A DNA stretch of 63,832 nucleotides from an uncultured Bacteroidota bacterium (GTDB lineage: Bacteria > Bacteroidota > Bacteroidia > Bacteroidales > F082): NCBI GenBank assembly GCA_900542475.1, contig UQNO01000008.1:1-63832 (forward strand), in the 5' to 3' direction. Positions 17,110 through 26,611 of the stretch are shown here, piece by piece. The stretch's first letter is position 1; every line of letters starts with the position of its first letter. The translations under genes and the position numbers were made by a program. The notes beneath the pieces were generated by a model. That model ran no database searches. It was not told where the DNA came from and saw only the letters and a program-made list of their open reading frames with translations.

Positions 17110-18183
17110 TTATTCGTACACTTGTGCTTCTGCCTCGCCTGACAGCACTCTTATGCCGTTCAATGCGAGTGCGAGCATTTCGTCTTCGCCCGGGTATCTG
17201 TAAACCGGAGCGATTTTCTTGACATGCTCCTCGATGATGCCGCAGAATGTCTTGTCGTAAGCCATGCCTCCGGTGATGAAGATACCATCTACGTTCATGT
17301 CGAGGGCTGCTGCCGCCACGCCGCCGATTTCCTTGGCAATCTGATAAGCCATGGCGCGATAAACCATCTCCCATTCTTTGTTGCCGGCTTTCACGGCGTT
17401 TTCAACTTCGAGAGCGTCGTTGGTGCCGAGGTAAGCCACGAAACCACCCTGGCCTTTAAGCATCAGGTCAACATCTTTTTTGGTGTATTTGCCGCTGAAG
17501 CAAGCCTTCATCAATGAGCCCGACGGAAGAGCGCCGGAACGTTCCGGAGTGAAAGGTCCGTCGCCGTTCAATGCGTTGTTGACGTCAACAACACGGCCTT
17601 TCTTATGAGCTCCGACAGAGATGCCGCCACCGAGGTGCACGCCGATAAGGTTAAGGTCTTCGTATTTCTTTCCGACAGCCTGGGCATGCTGGCGAGCAAT
17701 CATCTTCTGGTTGAGGGCGTGGAATATGGAGACACGCGGGAACAAAGGGTGTCCGGAATAACGCGCCACGTCTTCCATCTCATCGACAACGACGGGGTCG
17801 GCAATATAAGCCTTCACGCCGTATTCCTTGGCGATATCGTTAGCGATAAGACTGCCGAGGTTGGAAGCGTGCTCGCCATAGGTGGCAGCTTTGAGGTCGC
17901 GGAGCATGACTTCGTTCACCTCATACACACCTGATGTAAGAGGGTGAAGAAGACCGCCACGACCGACAACGGCATCGAGACCGTTGATGTCAACGCCTTC
18001 GTTTTTCAACTCATTGAGTATCCTGTCTTTACGATAAGAAAACTGTTCGGCTACATTATCGAATTTAGCTATATCCTCAACAGAGTGTTTGATGTTTGTC
18101 TTGAAAATCTGTTCTTTGTCTTGAAAAACAGCAATTTTTGTCGATGTCGAGCCCGGGTTAATGGTTAAAATTTTATAACTCAT
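17110..18183 (-). CDS. buk: Butyrate kinase
   Basis: 357 residues, the family length. It is an acetate/butyrate kinase of the ASKHA fold: phosphate-binding LTINPGSTSTKIA at the N-terminus, GRGGLLHPL, LGGGISVGAH, and the C-terminal ITGGMAYD. It makes butyrate (or branched-chain acids) and ATP from the acyl phosphate. It follows ptb by 30 bases, so the pair forms the energy-conserving end of acyl-CoA fermentation. Substrate could equally be isobutyryl- or isovaleryl-phosphate. Confidence 0.93.
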   Translation of the reverse strand: MSYKILTINPGSTSTKIAVFQDKEQIFKTNIKHSVEDIAKFDNVAEQFSYRKDRILNELKNEGVDINGLDAVVGRGGLLHPLTSGVYEVNEVMLRDLKAATYGEHASNLGSLIANDIAKEYGVKAYIADPVVVDEMEDVARYSGHPLFPRVSIFHALNQKMIARQHAQAVGKKYEDLNLIGVHLGGGISVGAHKKGRVVDVNNALNGDGPFTPERSGALPSGSLMKACFSGKYTKKDVDLMLKGQGGFVAYLGTNDALEVENAVKAGNKEWEMVYRAMAYQIAKEIGGVAAAALDMNVDGIFITGGMAYDKTFCGIIEEHVKKIAPVYRYPGEDEMLALALNGIRVLSGEAEAQVYE

Positions 18184-18213
18184 TATTTATCAGTGTTTTA
18201 GTTATTATATGTT

Positions 18214-19116
18214 TTATGCTATCATAGCTGCGAGAGCGATTGAATAAAGCTTTGTCAGCGAGGTGTCGCCACGTGAAGAGAGGACGCAAGGCACCTTGGC
18301 GCCCATGAGCATTGCGCCTACTTCCGATTTGTCGAATTTCGAGCAGCATTTGTAGAACACGTTAGAAGCTTCGAGGTTGGGGAACACCAGGCAGTCGGCG
18401 TCGCCTGCCACCGGGCTGTTCATACCTTTTATTTGCACTGTCTCCGCATCGCAGGCGAGGTCGAGAGAGATGGGGCCCTCCACGAGGCAGCCCTTGATCT
18501 GACCACGCTCTGCCATCTTCGAGATTACGGCTGCATCGACACATGCCGGAATGCTCGCGCTCATCTGCTCTGTCGCTGTTATGAGAGCCACCTTGGGAGT
18601 CTTCACGCCGAGAGCCTTTGCCACTGTGGTGACATATTTCAATATTGTCTGTTTCTGCTTGAGGTCCGGCAACGGAATGATAGCGCAGTCAGAGGCAACG
18701 AGAAGTTTGTGGTAGTTAGGGTTCTGAATCACTGCGACGTGTGCCAAAGTGACGTTAGGCGGGCAGAGACCACGCTCCTTGTTGAGAATGGCGCGCATGT
18801 ATTTATCCGTCGGAAGAAGACCTTTCATGAGGATGTCGCCTTCGCCGCGGTTGATGAGGTCGCAAGCCAAGGCAGCCGCTTTCACGTCGTCTTTCTCCTC
18901 GACGATTTTGAACTTGTTGATGTCGATTTTCTCTTCCTTGCATATCTCGGCGATACGAGCGGGGTCACCTACAAGGGTGGCGTCGATAAGACCGTTGTCA
19001 ACAGCGTCGTTTACGGCGCAAATAGTGTGGTCGTCCATAGCATAAGCCGCCACGAGACGTTTCTTTGGACTGCTCTTCAGCACGTCGAACATTTGATTTA
19101 ATTTTGTGATTTCCAT
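18214..19116 (-). CDS. ptb: Phosphate butyryltransferase
   Basis: 300 residues of the phosphate acetyl/butyryltransferase family, with LMKGLLPTDKYMRAILNKERGL and VEGPISLDLACD as typical blocks. It exchanges CoA for phosphate on butyryl-CoA or branched acyl-CoA. Transcribed with buk. Upstream is a stretch of GGCGTTAAGG-type repeats (19150-19230) that separates it from the acyl-CoA dehydrogenase gene. Confidence 0.93.
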   Translation of the reverse strand: MEITKLNQMFDVLKSSPKKRLVAAYAMDDHTICAVNDAVDNGLIDATLVGDPARIAEICKEEKIDINKFKIVEEKDDVKAAALACDLINRGEGDILMKGLLPTDKYMRAILNKERGLCPPNVTLAHVAVIQNPNYHKLLVASDCAIIPLPDLKQKQTILKYVTTVAKALGVKTPKVALITATEQMSASIPACVDAAVISKMAERGQIKGCLVEGPISLDLACDAETVQIKGMNSPVAGDADCLVFPNLEASNVFYKCCSKFDKSEVGAMLMGAKVPCVLSSRGDTSLTKLYSIALAAMIA

Positions 19117-19149
19117 GATATTATGTTAAACATTTTGTGATTTCAATCA

Positions 19150-19232
19150 ATTCTCTAAACATTAATGCCCTTAACGCCCTTAATGCCCTTAAACGCCTTA
19201 ACGCCCTTAAACGCCTTAACGCCCTTAAGCCG
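19150..19232 (-). repeat. Intergenic tandem repeat, GGCGTTAAGG type
   Basis: About eight imperfect copies of CTTAACGCCC/CTTAAACGCC on the + strand (the reverse complement is GGGCGTTAAG). It is the same unit as the large array at 55243-55485. It sits between the acyl-CoA dehydrogenase and ptb genes. Confidence 0.8.
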
Positions 19233-20375
19233 TCAGCATCCAATATATCTTGAAATAACCAATTTCAATATCTCGCTTGTTCCCTCGCCGATTTGCAAGA
19301 TGCGTTGGTCGCGGTAGAAACGCTCCATGTCGAAGTCTTTCAGCAGGCCGTGGCCTCCCATCACCTGGACAGCTTTATCGCACACCTCTGTTGCCGCCAT
19401 CGAGCAATACAGTTTCGCCATGGCAGCCTCTTTTCCAAAAGGCATTCCTGCGTCTTTTACGCGGCAAGCCTTGTAAAGCAGTTGTCGCGCCGCTTCTATT
19501 TTCATTGCCATCTCGGCAAGCATGAAACTTACCGCTTGGAACTTGCACACCGGTTTTCCGAACTGCTCACGTTGTTTTGAGTATTCGAGTGCCATTTCGT
19601 AGGCACCCTGGGCGCAGCCGAGTCCCATCGCGGCGATGGAGAGACGTCCGCCGTCCAATGTAGCGAGCATGATATGCGAGCCGTCGCCAGGCCGTCCAAG
19701 GATATTCTCGTCTTCCAGACGCACATCGTTGAACTTCAGTTCGCCGGTGTTGGAGGCGCGCCACATCATCTTGCGGTTCATCGGGCGTTGGGTGAAGCCT
19801 GGAGCGCTGTTTTCGATGAGAAAGGTGGTGAACTCGGGCTTTCCGTTTCTCTCGCCGGAGATAACCTGAATAGTGCTGCCGAGTGTCATAGCCGTGGCAC
19901 TGTTGGTGATAAAAATTTTCGAGCCGTTGACAACCCATTGACCATCAACCTTTTCAGCTTTAGACTTTGTTCCTCTTGAATCACAGCCCGCCGTCTCCTC
20001 GGTGAGACCGAAGCCCCAGAGATGGTCTTTGCAAAGACGTGGGAGATATTTCTCTTTCTGTTCTTTTGTTCCGTATTCTTTTATCGGACTTATTCCCAAA
20101 GAGTTATCTGCCGCGATGGTTGCCGCCGTGGAGCCATCGACGCGTGCCAGCTCCTCGACTGCGATGATATACGAAAGCGTGTCAAGTTCTTGACCGCCAT
20201 AGTCTTTCGGCACACAAATACCCAAGAGACCAAGATGTCCCATCTTTTTTGTCAACTCGACATCGAATTTCTCATGCTCATCGTTAAACGCCGCCACGGG
20301 CTTCACTTCTTTTTCAGCGAAAGCGCGCACCTTCTCGCGCATTTCAATTTGTTTCTTTGTAAGTCCGAAGTTCAT
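19233..20375 (-). CDS. Acyl-CoA dehydrogenase (short-chain type)
   Basis: 380-residue FAD enzyme. Visible are the FAD/substrate motifs WGFGLTEETAGCDSRG and KIFITNSATA, and the C-terminal IGEGTSEI. The Glu in GEGTSE is at the catalytic-base position of short-chain/butyryl-CoA dehydrogenases. Isovaleryl-CoA dehydrogenases have no Glu there (GAGT) and use a different one, so this enzyme is probably not a classical IVD. It overlaps the carboxylase alpha gene by four bases (translation coupling). Likely substrates are butyryl-, isobutyryl- or 2-methylbutyryl-CoA. Confidence 0.9.
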   Translation of the reverse strand: MNFGLTKKQIEMREKVRAFAEKEVKPVAAFNDEHEKFDVELTKKMGHLGLLGICVPKDYGGQELDTLSYIIAVEELARVDGSTAATIAADNSLGISPIKEYGTKEQKEKYLPRLCKDHLWGFGLTEETAGCDSRGTKSKAEKVDGQWVVNGSKIFITNSATAMTLGSTIQVISGERNGKPEFTTFLIENSAPGFTQRPMNRKMMWRASNTGELKFNDVRLEDENILGRPGDGSHIMLATLDGGRLSIAAMGLGCAQGAYEMALEYSKQREQFGKPVCKFQAVSFMLAEMAMKIEAARQLLYKACRVKDAGMPFGKEAAMAKLYCSMAATEVCDKAVQVMGGHGLLKDFDMERFYRDQRILQIGEGTSEILKLVISRYIGC

Positions 20376-22354
20376 ACTCCAAGTTCTATTAAAACCGTTT
20401 TTGTATCTACTTTTTCACCTTCTTTAATATTTATTTTCAACACTTTGGCATCCGTTTTAGCGACTATGTTGTTTTCCATCTTCATTGCCTCCACAATGCA
20501 AAGCACCGTTCCGTTATGCACCTCGTCGCCCTCTTTCACGTTGACTTTCATCACGTTGCCTGGCATTGGCGAGAAAAATTTCATGGCATCGCCAGCAATA
20601 TCGACATGTGAATAATCCATCATGTCGTTGAGTTGGTCGTTGCGATGACAGATGAAGTCGAGGCCGCGCAGATGCACGCGATAATCGTGACGCGGTGTCA
20701 TAGAGACGAAGAGCGGCTCCGTCCTACCGTTTATCATCACCTTTTTCGTGTCGCCGTTCTGCAAAAGCTCCACAGAATAAGGATTTCCGTTGATGACACA
20801 TTCAAGATTTTTATTCGACAGGTGATTTATCTGTGCCGACATCTTCTCCTCTTCCACGGTGACGTTCAGTGCCATCTGAAAACGCCAGTAGCCTATGGCA
20901 TTCCAGACATCCGACTTGTTGTCTTTATGATTAAAGTCGAAGAACAGGAACATCGCCGCGACATCTTCTTTCTTGATGTTCTGACGAGTCTGCCGCATCG
21001 CCGCGACGAGCTCATCTTGATGTTTTTCACAATATGAAGTGTCGATTTTATTGTTTACAAAGTCTTGATTATCAATCAGGCACTGCAGATACGGGATATT
21101 GGTCTTGTTCGTCTGCACTATATATTCCTTGAGGGCGCGGCGTGTTATATCCATGGCCTCTTCGCGCGTTTTGCCGAAGCAGATGAGTTTTGAAATCATC
21201 GGGTCGTAGCTGTCGGAGATTTTACAAGGTTTGTCGATGCTGCTGTCGATACGCACGCCACGCATTTGAGGCTCGTGGTAGAGCGTCACCTCGTCTGCCG
21301 CCGGAAGGAAGCCGTTTTCGGGATCTTCGGCATACACACGGCATTCTATGGCATGACCTTTATCTTGAATCATCTTTTGTGTCCAGCCCATCTCCTTGCC
21401 GCGGGCTATACGGATTTGCTCCTCGACGATGTCGATGCCGGTGCGCTGTTCAGTGACGGGATGCTCCACTTGGATACGCGTATTCATCTCAAGGAAATAG
21501 AAGTCGAGGTTCTCATCGACGAGAAACTCCACCGTGCCGGCGTTACTATAGCCCACTTGTTTACACAGACTTACCGCTGTATCGCAGATGGCCTTGCGTT
21601 TTTCAGGTGTCAGTGTCGGCGACGGCGATTCTTCGATAATCTTCTGGTAACGACGTTGCACCGAGCATTCGCGTTCGTGGAGATGGACGATGTTGCCGTA
21701 ATGGTCGGCGAGCACCTGCACCTCTATATGGCGCGGGTTCTCGATGTATTTCTCGACATAGACAGCTCCGTTGCCGAAATATTTCAGCGCCTCGCGCGAC
21801 GCTTGTTCGAGCGCCGGCTCAAGGTCCTGCCGCCTCCGCACTATGTGCATGCCTTTGCCTCCGCCACCGGCAGCGGCTTTTATCAGCACCGGATAAGGCA
21901 GGGTGTCGACTTGCTTTATAATATCGTTCATCGTGCCGGCAGCACCTGTCGTCACCGGTATGCCGTGAGACTTGGCGAACTCGCGCGCAGCGATTTTGTC
22001 ACCCATGAGACGCATGGTATCGGCATCGGGACCGACGAAGATGATATTGTTGTTGGCACACGCCTCGGCGAAGTCGGGATTCTCGGAGAGGAAGCCGTAG
22101 CCAGGGTGTATGGCGTCAGCTCCGGTGTCGAGGGCGACATCGATAATCTTCTGAATATTGAGATAAGTATCTTTCAAAGCGCCGTTGCCGAGAGGTATGG
22201 CTTCGTCGGCAATGCGGCAGTGCAACGCTTCCACATCGTCAGAGGCATATACAGCTACAGAGTTGATACTCAACTTCTTAAGCGTACGGATTATTCTTAC
22301 TGCAATCTCCCCGCGGCATGCAACGAGTACTTTATGTATCTTTCTTGAAGGCAT
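20372..22354 (-). CDS. mccA: Acyl-CoA carboxylase alpha subunit (biotin carboxylase + biotin carrier), methylcrotonyl-CoA type
   Basis: 660 residues: biotin carboxylase domain (VACRGEIAVRIIRT at the start, AAGGGGKGMHIV ATP loop, the active-site block EMNTRIQVEHPVTEQ) and a C-terminal biotinyl domain with the attachment motif EAMKMENN. A single polypeptide with both domains is usual for methylcrotonyl-CoA carboxylase alpha; Bacteroides propionyl/acetyl systems more often separate them. The matching beta subunit is at 31841-33448. It is first in an operon with the acyl-CoA dehydrogenase. Propionyl- or geranyl-CoA as substrate is not excluded. Confidence 0.82.
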   Translation of the reverse strand: MPSRKIHKVLVACRGEIAVRIIRTLKKLSINSVAVYASDDVEALHCRIADEAIPLGNGALKDTYLNIQKIIDVALDTGADAIHPGYGFLSENPDFAEACANNNIIFVGPDADTMRLMGDKIAAREFAKSHGIPVTTGAAGTMNDIIKQVDTLPYPVLIKAAAGGGGKGMHIVRRRQDLEPALEQASREALKYFGNGAVYVEKYIENPRHIEVQVLADHYGNIVHLHERECSVQRRYQKIIEESPSPTLTPEKRKAICDTAVSLCKQVGYSNAGTVEFLVDENLDFYFLEMNTRIQVEHPVTEQRTGIDIVEEQIRIARGKEMGWTQKMIQDKGHAIECRVYAEDPENGFLPAADEVTLYHEPQMRGVRIDSSIDKPCKISDSYDPMISKLICFGKTREEAMDITRRALKEYIVQTNKTNIPYLQCLIDNQDFVNNKIDTSYCEKHQDELVAAMRQTRQNIKKEDVAAMFLFFDFNHKDNKSDVWNAIGYWRFQMALNVTVEEEKMSAQINHLSNKNLECVINGNPYSVELLQNGDTKKVMINGRTEPLFVSMTPRHDYRVHLRGLDFICHRNDQLNDMMDYSHVDIAGDAMKFFSPMPGNVMKVNVKEGDEVHNGTVLCIVEAMKMENNIVAKTDAKVLKINIKEGEKVDTKTVLIELGV

Positions 22355-22413
22355 AGTAAATAATTCGTTGCAAAATTACAAAGAATTTTGGGATTACACA
22401 AGCATACAAAAAA

Positions 22414-23643
22414 TTATTTAAAATTCTTCACCTTCCTCTTTTTTTTCAGCAGTCTGTCGAAGATGGCGGCACCGAGAATGATACCTCCGGCGATGGCTAT
22501 GGTGGCTTTAACAGCGATGACACCGGAATCAAAAGCCAATCGCAAGTGATTGCCCAAAAGATAATAAAGACTCCAGAAAAGACCTCCTCCGGGTACCAGC
22601 GGGATAATGCCGCAGATAAGAGGCACAGTGACCGGGCAACGCATCATCACCGCGACGAGGTGACTCACTATGGCGACGACCATACTCGCGAACCAGATGG
22701 AATCCGAAAAGATATAGGTCGCCCATCCTATCATTCCGACGAGACCGCAAATGACATAATATTTTCGCGGAGCCCCGAAAAGAGCAGAGAAACCCAACGT
22801 CCCCAGGAAAGCGGCCATCATCTGGACGTACCATATTGAGGTTGTGCTGTCATACACAGGCTGACCGAGAATCATTATTGTGTCGCCCATACACAAGTCA
22901 TCGAGGAGAAATGCCAAAACGGCGCCGAGGGCGATGCAGAAAAACACTATCAAGGCATCAAGCAGACGCGTGCTTCCAGCAATGTAATCCTCGTTGGCGA
23001 GGTCGCGCATACCGTTGGTGAAAGGCACTCCTGGCACCAACGCGATGATGTTTCCGATGATGATGTTCGGAATGTTGAGCTGCATACCTGAATGACGGAA
23101 CAGACGGAATGCCACAATACACAAAAACGCACCGACAAAGCCGCAGACGATGTTTTTGAAAAACCGCGAGAGATGTTTGCCCGCGAAGGTGATGAAGCCG
23201 CCGAGCAATAATCCCGTAAACAGCGACGAGAACGCGTCGATGAAACTGCCTCCGAAAATGATTGTAAAGCATATAATACCGATGGTGATGCACGGCATCA
23301 GCTCCCACCATGGCTTCGACCCGCTGTTTCGGATGTCTTCAAGACGCATCTCAAGCTCGTTGATGGTGCATTTGCCGTCTGTCACATCACGACTGAGCTG
23401 GTTAACATCTACAATCTTGCTCAGCTGCATTCCTTTGATGGGGATAAACTTCGCGACAGAGTAAGTGTCGCCCGTCGCAATAATGCCGTTGCTCAACACA
23501 AAGAAACTCCTGTCCTCGACACCGTAAGCCGACGCGATGTTTTCCATGGTAAACTCCACACGTGAAATCTCCGCGCCGTTCTCAAGCAAAATACGCCCTG
23601 CCTCGGTGGCAAGCCGCATAGCGCGATTTTTATCATTATCCAT
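22414..23643 (-). CDS. ThrE family threonine/serine exporter
   Basis: 409 residues. An N-terminal cytosolic part (ATEAGRILLENGAEISRVE) belongs to PF06738, followed by about ten hydrophobic helices. The second half (PF12821-type) includes CPVTVPLICGIIPLVPGGG. ThrE-family proteins export threonine, serine or dicarboxylates. Here both halves are fused in one chain, unlike the two-gene YjjP/YjjB form. Start with ATG at 23643 behind TACTTTTG. Confidence 0.9.
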   Translation of the reverse strand: MDNDKNRAMRLATEAGRILLENGAEISRVEFTMENIASAYGVEDRSFFVLSNGIIATGDTYSVAKFIPIKGMQLSKIVDVNQLSRDVTDGKCTINELEMRLEDIRNSGSKPWWELMPCITIGIICFTIIFGGSFIDAFSSLFTGLLLGGFITFAGKHLSRFFKNIVCGFVGAFLCIVAFRLFRHSGMQLNIPNIIIGNIIALVPGVPFTNGMRDLANEDYIAGSTRLLDALIVFFCIALGAVLAFLLDDLCMGDTIMILGQPVYDSTTSIWYVQMMAAFLGTLGFSALFGAPRKYYVICGLVGMIGWATYIFSDSIWFASMVVAIVSHLVAVMMRCPVTVPLICGIIPLVPGGGLFWSLYYLLGNHLRLAFDSGVIAVKATIAIAGGIILGAAIFDRLLKKKRKVKNFK

Positions 23644-23665
23644 AAAACAGCGATAATATTTTTTG

Positions 23666-23693
23666 CAAAAGTAATAATAATTTTATATTTTTG
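23666..23693. promoter_or_regulatory. Divergent promoter pair (thrE-like / HdeD-like)
   Basis: Minus-strand TACTTTTG (23666-23673) serves the exporter gene and plus-strand TATTTTTG (23686-23693) serves the HdeD-like gene. The -7 elements are only 12 bases apart, so the two promoters must share upstream DNA. Confidence 0.5.
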
Positions 23694-23734
23694 CCATTTG
23701 AAAATTCAAAATTGTTCAACAAAGAATTAAAGCC

Positions 23735-24277
23735 ATGAAAAGCACAAAGATTTGGCTCGGTATTTCCGGTGTTTTGCTGGTGATACTCGGCATTTTAAGC
23801 ATCATCTATCCTACCGCGACGCTCTTCAACCTCGCATGGATGATAGGATTGTTCACACTCTGTTCCGGCGTTTCGAAATTCATTTTCGAGATACGGACAC
23901 GCAACAGCCTGCCTAACACAGGCATGAGAGCCCTTTCGGGACTGCTGCAAATCATCATTGGTATCATTTTCATCGGCAACGCCATGTTTGTCGGTCTTTC
24001 ATTAGCCGTCGTCTTCGCGATGTGGATACTTGTCGAAAGCGTGCTCATCGCCGTCCAGAGCTTCGATTACAAGAAAGCCGGCTACAGCGGATGGTGGATG
24101 ATGCTGCTACTCGGCGTCGCCGGCATGGCACTCGGCGTCGCAGGTCTCCACAACCCTATTATCACCGGCGGGACGCTGTCACTGCTCATCGGCATCGCCA
24201 TCGTCGCCCTTGGCGTCGCCTATCTCTTCGGACTCCGCGGCATCAAGAAATTTGAAAAGTTTATAGAAGAACAATAA
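23735..24277 (+). CDS. HdeD-like (DUF308) membrane protein
   Basis: 180 residues with six hydrophobic helices and the repeating pattern of DUF308/HdeD proteins (for example LGIFGGVLLVILGILSIIYP-type start). HdeD is linked with acid resistance in enterobacteria; the role here is unknown. It ends shortly before a bidirectional terminator shared with the alcohol dehydrogenase. Confidence 0.85.
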   Translation: MKSTKIWLGISGVLLVILGILSIIYPTATLFNLAWMIGLFTLCSGVSKFIFEIRTRNSLPNTGMRALSGLLQIIIGIIFIGNAMFVGLSLAVVFAMWILVESVLIAVQSFDYKKAGYSGWWMMLLLGVAGMALGVAGLHNPIITGGTLSLLIGIAIVALGVAYLFGLRGIKKFEKFIEEQ

Positions 24278-24287
24278 TAGACAAAGA

Positions 24288-24331
24288 CAAAAAAAGCCGC
24301 AATTTTCAATTTCGAGGTGCGGCTTTTTTTT
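24288..24331. terminator. Bidirectional terminator
   Basis: AAAAAAGCCGCA / TGCGGCTTTTTT stem with A-run on one side and T-run on the other, between convergent genes. Confidence 0.85.
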
Positions 24332-24335
24332 GTTT

Positions 24336-25499
24336 TTATAGACTTGCCGTTATGATTTCGGCGATGTCTTTCTCGGTAAGCGGGGCGTAGGCTTTGTCGA
24401 GACCTTCGTTTATCGCTATATGATGTGCCATCTCGTCTATACGGCTGTCGTCGATGCCCACCTCGCGCAAGTGCATCGGGAGACCTATCGACTCGAAGAA
24501 TTTATATGTCTCCTCGATGGCTTTATTGGCAATCTCCCATTTATCCAGCGCCGGGTCGATGCCGAACACGTTGACACCGTATTTAACAAAGCGAGGCAGT
24601 GTGCGCTCGTTGAGGATATGTCTCATCCAGCGTGGCGTGATGATGGCGAGACCTTCGCCGTGGGTGATGTCATAGTAGGCGCTCAAGGCGTGCTCGATGC
24701 CATGGCAGGGCCAGCCAGAAGGACTGTTGCCGAGCGCAAGTATTCCATTGCATCCGTAGGTGCAGGCGAGCATCATCTCGGCGCGCGCCGTATAATCTTC
24801 AGGGTTCTCAAGGCATTTGCGCCCGTTGACCATAAGGCTTTTCAACATGCTTTCGCAGAAACCGTCGTTAAGCAAGGTGGTGTCGGCGGTGAAATACTGC
24901 TCGAAGGTGTGGTTCATGGCATCGGCTATGCCAGCCATGGTATGTTTCTTCGATACCGAGAAAGTATATGTCGGGTCAAGGAACGACACCGCCGGATAGA
25001 GATGACGGTCGATATAGCCAATCTTGTCGTTTGTCTCGGTGCGCGAGATGACACCGCCAGCGTCGTATTCGCTGCCTGTCGCCGCCAAGGTGATGATATC
25101 GACGATAGGAAGAGCGGCCTTGGCTTTCACCTTATAGGTGATGAGATCCCAGGGGTCGCCGTCGTAGCAGGCACCGGCAGCTATGGCTTTCGAGCAGTCA
25201 AGGACGCTGCCGCCACCAACCGAGAGAATGACATCGATGCCATGTTCCTTGCAGAGACGCACGCCGTCAAGGACACTGGGGTCGTATTTCGGATTAGGCT
25301 GTATGCCCGGAAGCTCGACAATATCGTAGCCTCTCAACAACTCGTACACCTTTTGATAGACACCTGTTTTCTTGATACTTCCGCCACCGTATGTGAGAAG
25401 TATTCTCTTCCCGAAAGCCTTCATGACATCCGGGAGCTTTCGGATAACGCCCTCGCCGAAAATGAGGCGCGTCGGGGTCTGATAATCGAAATTCTGCAT
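24336..25499 (-). CDS. Iron-containing alcohol dehydrogenase (butanol dehydrogenase-like)
   Basis: 387 residues of the group III Fe-ADH family. Seen are the NAD(P) motif LSVGGGSVLDCSKAIA and the metal ligands in SYTF...GIADAMNHTFE and HGIEHALSA...THGEGLAI. Similar to clostridial butanol dehydrogenases (BdhA/YqhD). It may dispose of electrons by reducing butyraldehyde or methylglyoxal-type aldehydes. The ATG at 25499 is chosen: the upstream extension lies before the promoter TATTTTTG (25538-25545) and is lysine/phenylalanine-rich non-coding-like DNA. Confidence 0.9.
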   Translation of the reverse strand: MQNFDYQTPTRLIFGEGVIRKLPDVMKAFGKRILLTYGGGSIKKTGVYQKVYELLRGYDIVELPGIQPNPKYDPSVLDGVRLCKEHGIDVILSVGGGSVLDCSKAIAAGACYDGDPWDLITYKVKAKAALPIVDIITLAATGSEYDAGGVISRTETNDKIGYIDRHLYPAVSFLDPTYTFSVSKKHTMAGIADAMNHTFEQYFTADTTLLNDGFCESMLKSLMVNGRKCLENPEDYTARAEMMLACTYGCNGILALGNSPSGWPCHGIEHALSAYYDITHGEGLAIITPRWMRHILNERTLPRFVKYGVNVFGIDPALDKWEIANKAIEETYKFFESIGLPMHLREVGIDDSRIDEMAHHIAINEGLDKAYAPLTEKDIAEIITASL

Positions 25500-25619
25500 A
25501 AAAATCCTATTTGTTATTTGACAATGATTTATCACCGCAAAAATAATAACAATATTCCAAAAAAAGAAGAAAATCGCAAAAACAAAAAAAAATCTTGCGA
25601 CAGATGTGTTAAATTTTTT

Positions 25620-25627
25620 TATTTTTG
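25620..25627 (+). promoter_or_regulatory. Promoter -7 element (TATTTTTG)
   Basis: TATTTTTG, 22 bases ahead of the ATG at 25649. It supports that start rather than 25625. Confidence 0.5.
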
Positions 25628-25648
25628 CAGCCGCAATCGAAATTGTCA

Positions 25649-25996
25649 ATGCGCTTGTTTATCGTCATATTATTTGTATTTGTCACGACTCTTGGAAATG
25701 CCAAGACCGGGCATTCTGTTATTGTCGATACGACCCAAAGCGACTTTGTCTGTTTTTACAACGCCAATGTTGACACGCACAACGCCATTCTGCAGGAAAC
25801 CTCAAGTTACACCGCGAATGTATGCATGCGACTGTTGCAAAACAGAACCAAGACCGTCAGCAATGTCAGCATAAGGCAGGTGCTTCTCTCAACGCACAAG
25901 CCCGCGGTGTCAAAGCTGATACATCATTCCGCGACCCGGCTAATCGCACTCCCGAAGGAATACCATGTGTTCCATTTGAGACGAATCCGTCTTTAG
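25649..25996 (+). CDS. Small secreted protein of unknown function
   Basis: 115 residues from the ATG at 25649. A signal peptide (MRLFIVILFVFVTTLGNAK) is followed by a soluble region with no recognised fold. It appears as a lone gene between the alcohol dehydrogenase promoter and the next hypothetical gene. Confidence 0.5.
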   Translation: MRLFIVILFVFVTTLGNAKTGHSVIVDTTQSDFVCFYNANVDTHNAILQETSSYTANVCMRLLQNRTKTVSNVSIRQVLLSTHKPAVSKLIHHSATRLIALPKEYHVFHLRRIRL

Positions 25997-26089
25997 ATTC
26001 ATTCCGTTTTATTTTTTCTTCAAAAAGATGCGACGAAAGGCATCTCCATGGCAAATTTTTCAATTGACAATCAAAAAAATATAAATAAA

Positions 26090-26482
26090 ATGGAAACAAA
26101 TCATATAGCAAATCTCGCAAAATACGAATTACCGGAACTGCAACGCAAAGGCTTTTTCCGCCGCTGGCACTATATGCCCACACAGAAGCCGGTGAGCAGA
26201 AAAGAATATTATTTTATCGCCTACGATTATAACGACTTGAAAAACAGCATTGAAAACAAACAGTTTGAAAACATCAAAAAGCTGACTTGCAAGACCCTCA
26301 ATCCTATCGAATTAGTCGTTGTAAGCACTTCAGACGAGAAGTTCGCGGCGGTACAGATACGGCGTTATCAGCCATACGAGTTCAAGCCAGAGACTGAAAT
26401 CATGGTTTTCAAAGATGCCGATGCCCAGACGTTGTCCGGAGTTTTGAAGGAGTTGACTCCTGATGACAATGGATATTTCTAA
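26090..26482 (+). CDS. Hypothetical cytoplasmic protein
   Basis: 130 residues from METNHIANLAKYELPEL. No signal peptide or membrane segment. The middle has a basic aromatic patch (GFFRRWHYMPTQK). No family recognised. Another in-frame ATG exists at 26048. A very stable GC-rich hairpin follows the stop. Confidence 0.55.
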   Translation: METNHIANLAKYELPELQRKGFFRRWHYMPTQKPVSRKEYYFIAYDYNDLKNSIENKQFENIKKLTCKTLNPIELVVVSTSDEKFAAVQIRRYQPYEFKPETEIMVFKDADAQTLSGVLKELTPDDNGYF

Positions 26483-26490
26483 CATAACAA

Positions 26491-26530
26491 CTTTCGGCGG
26501 CGGCTCGGCAAACCGAGCCGCCGCCGAAAG
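26491..26530. terminator. Perfect 18-bp GC-rich hairpin between convergent genes
   Basis: CTTTCGGCGGCGGCTCGG, loop CAAA, then the exact reverse complement. It sits nine bases after the hypothetical gene and before the convergent Na/Pi transporter end. No T-run follows, so intrinsic termination is uncertain; it may work as a transcript-stabilising or rho-blocking structure. Confidence 0.55.
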
Positions 26531-26611
26531 TCATATCAAACCATTTTTATACCAAACCGTATTCTTGTTCCAAGAAATCAACCGCCAAAAAACACAACAA
26601 ACCAACTCCGT

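Noticed and set aside
21266..22348. 360-codon + strand frame
   Set aside because: Antisense to the biotin carboxylase gene, whose motifs are complete.
24420..25874. 484-codon + strand frame
   Set aside because: It lies wholly antisense to the well-conserved iron alcohol dehydrogenase and its translation shows no family features.
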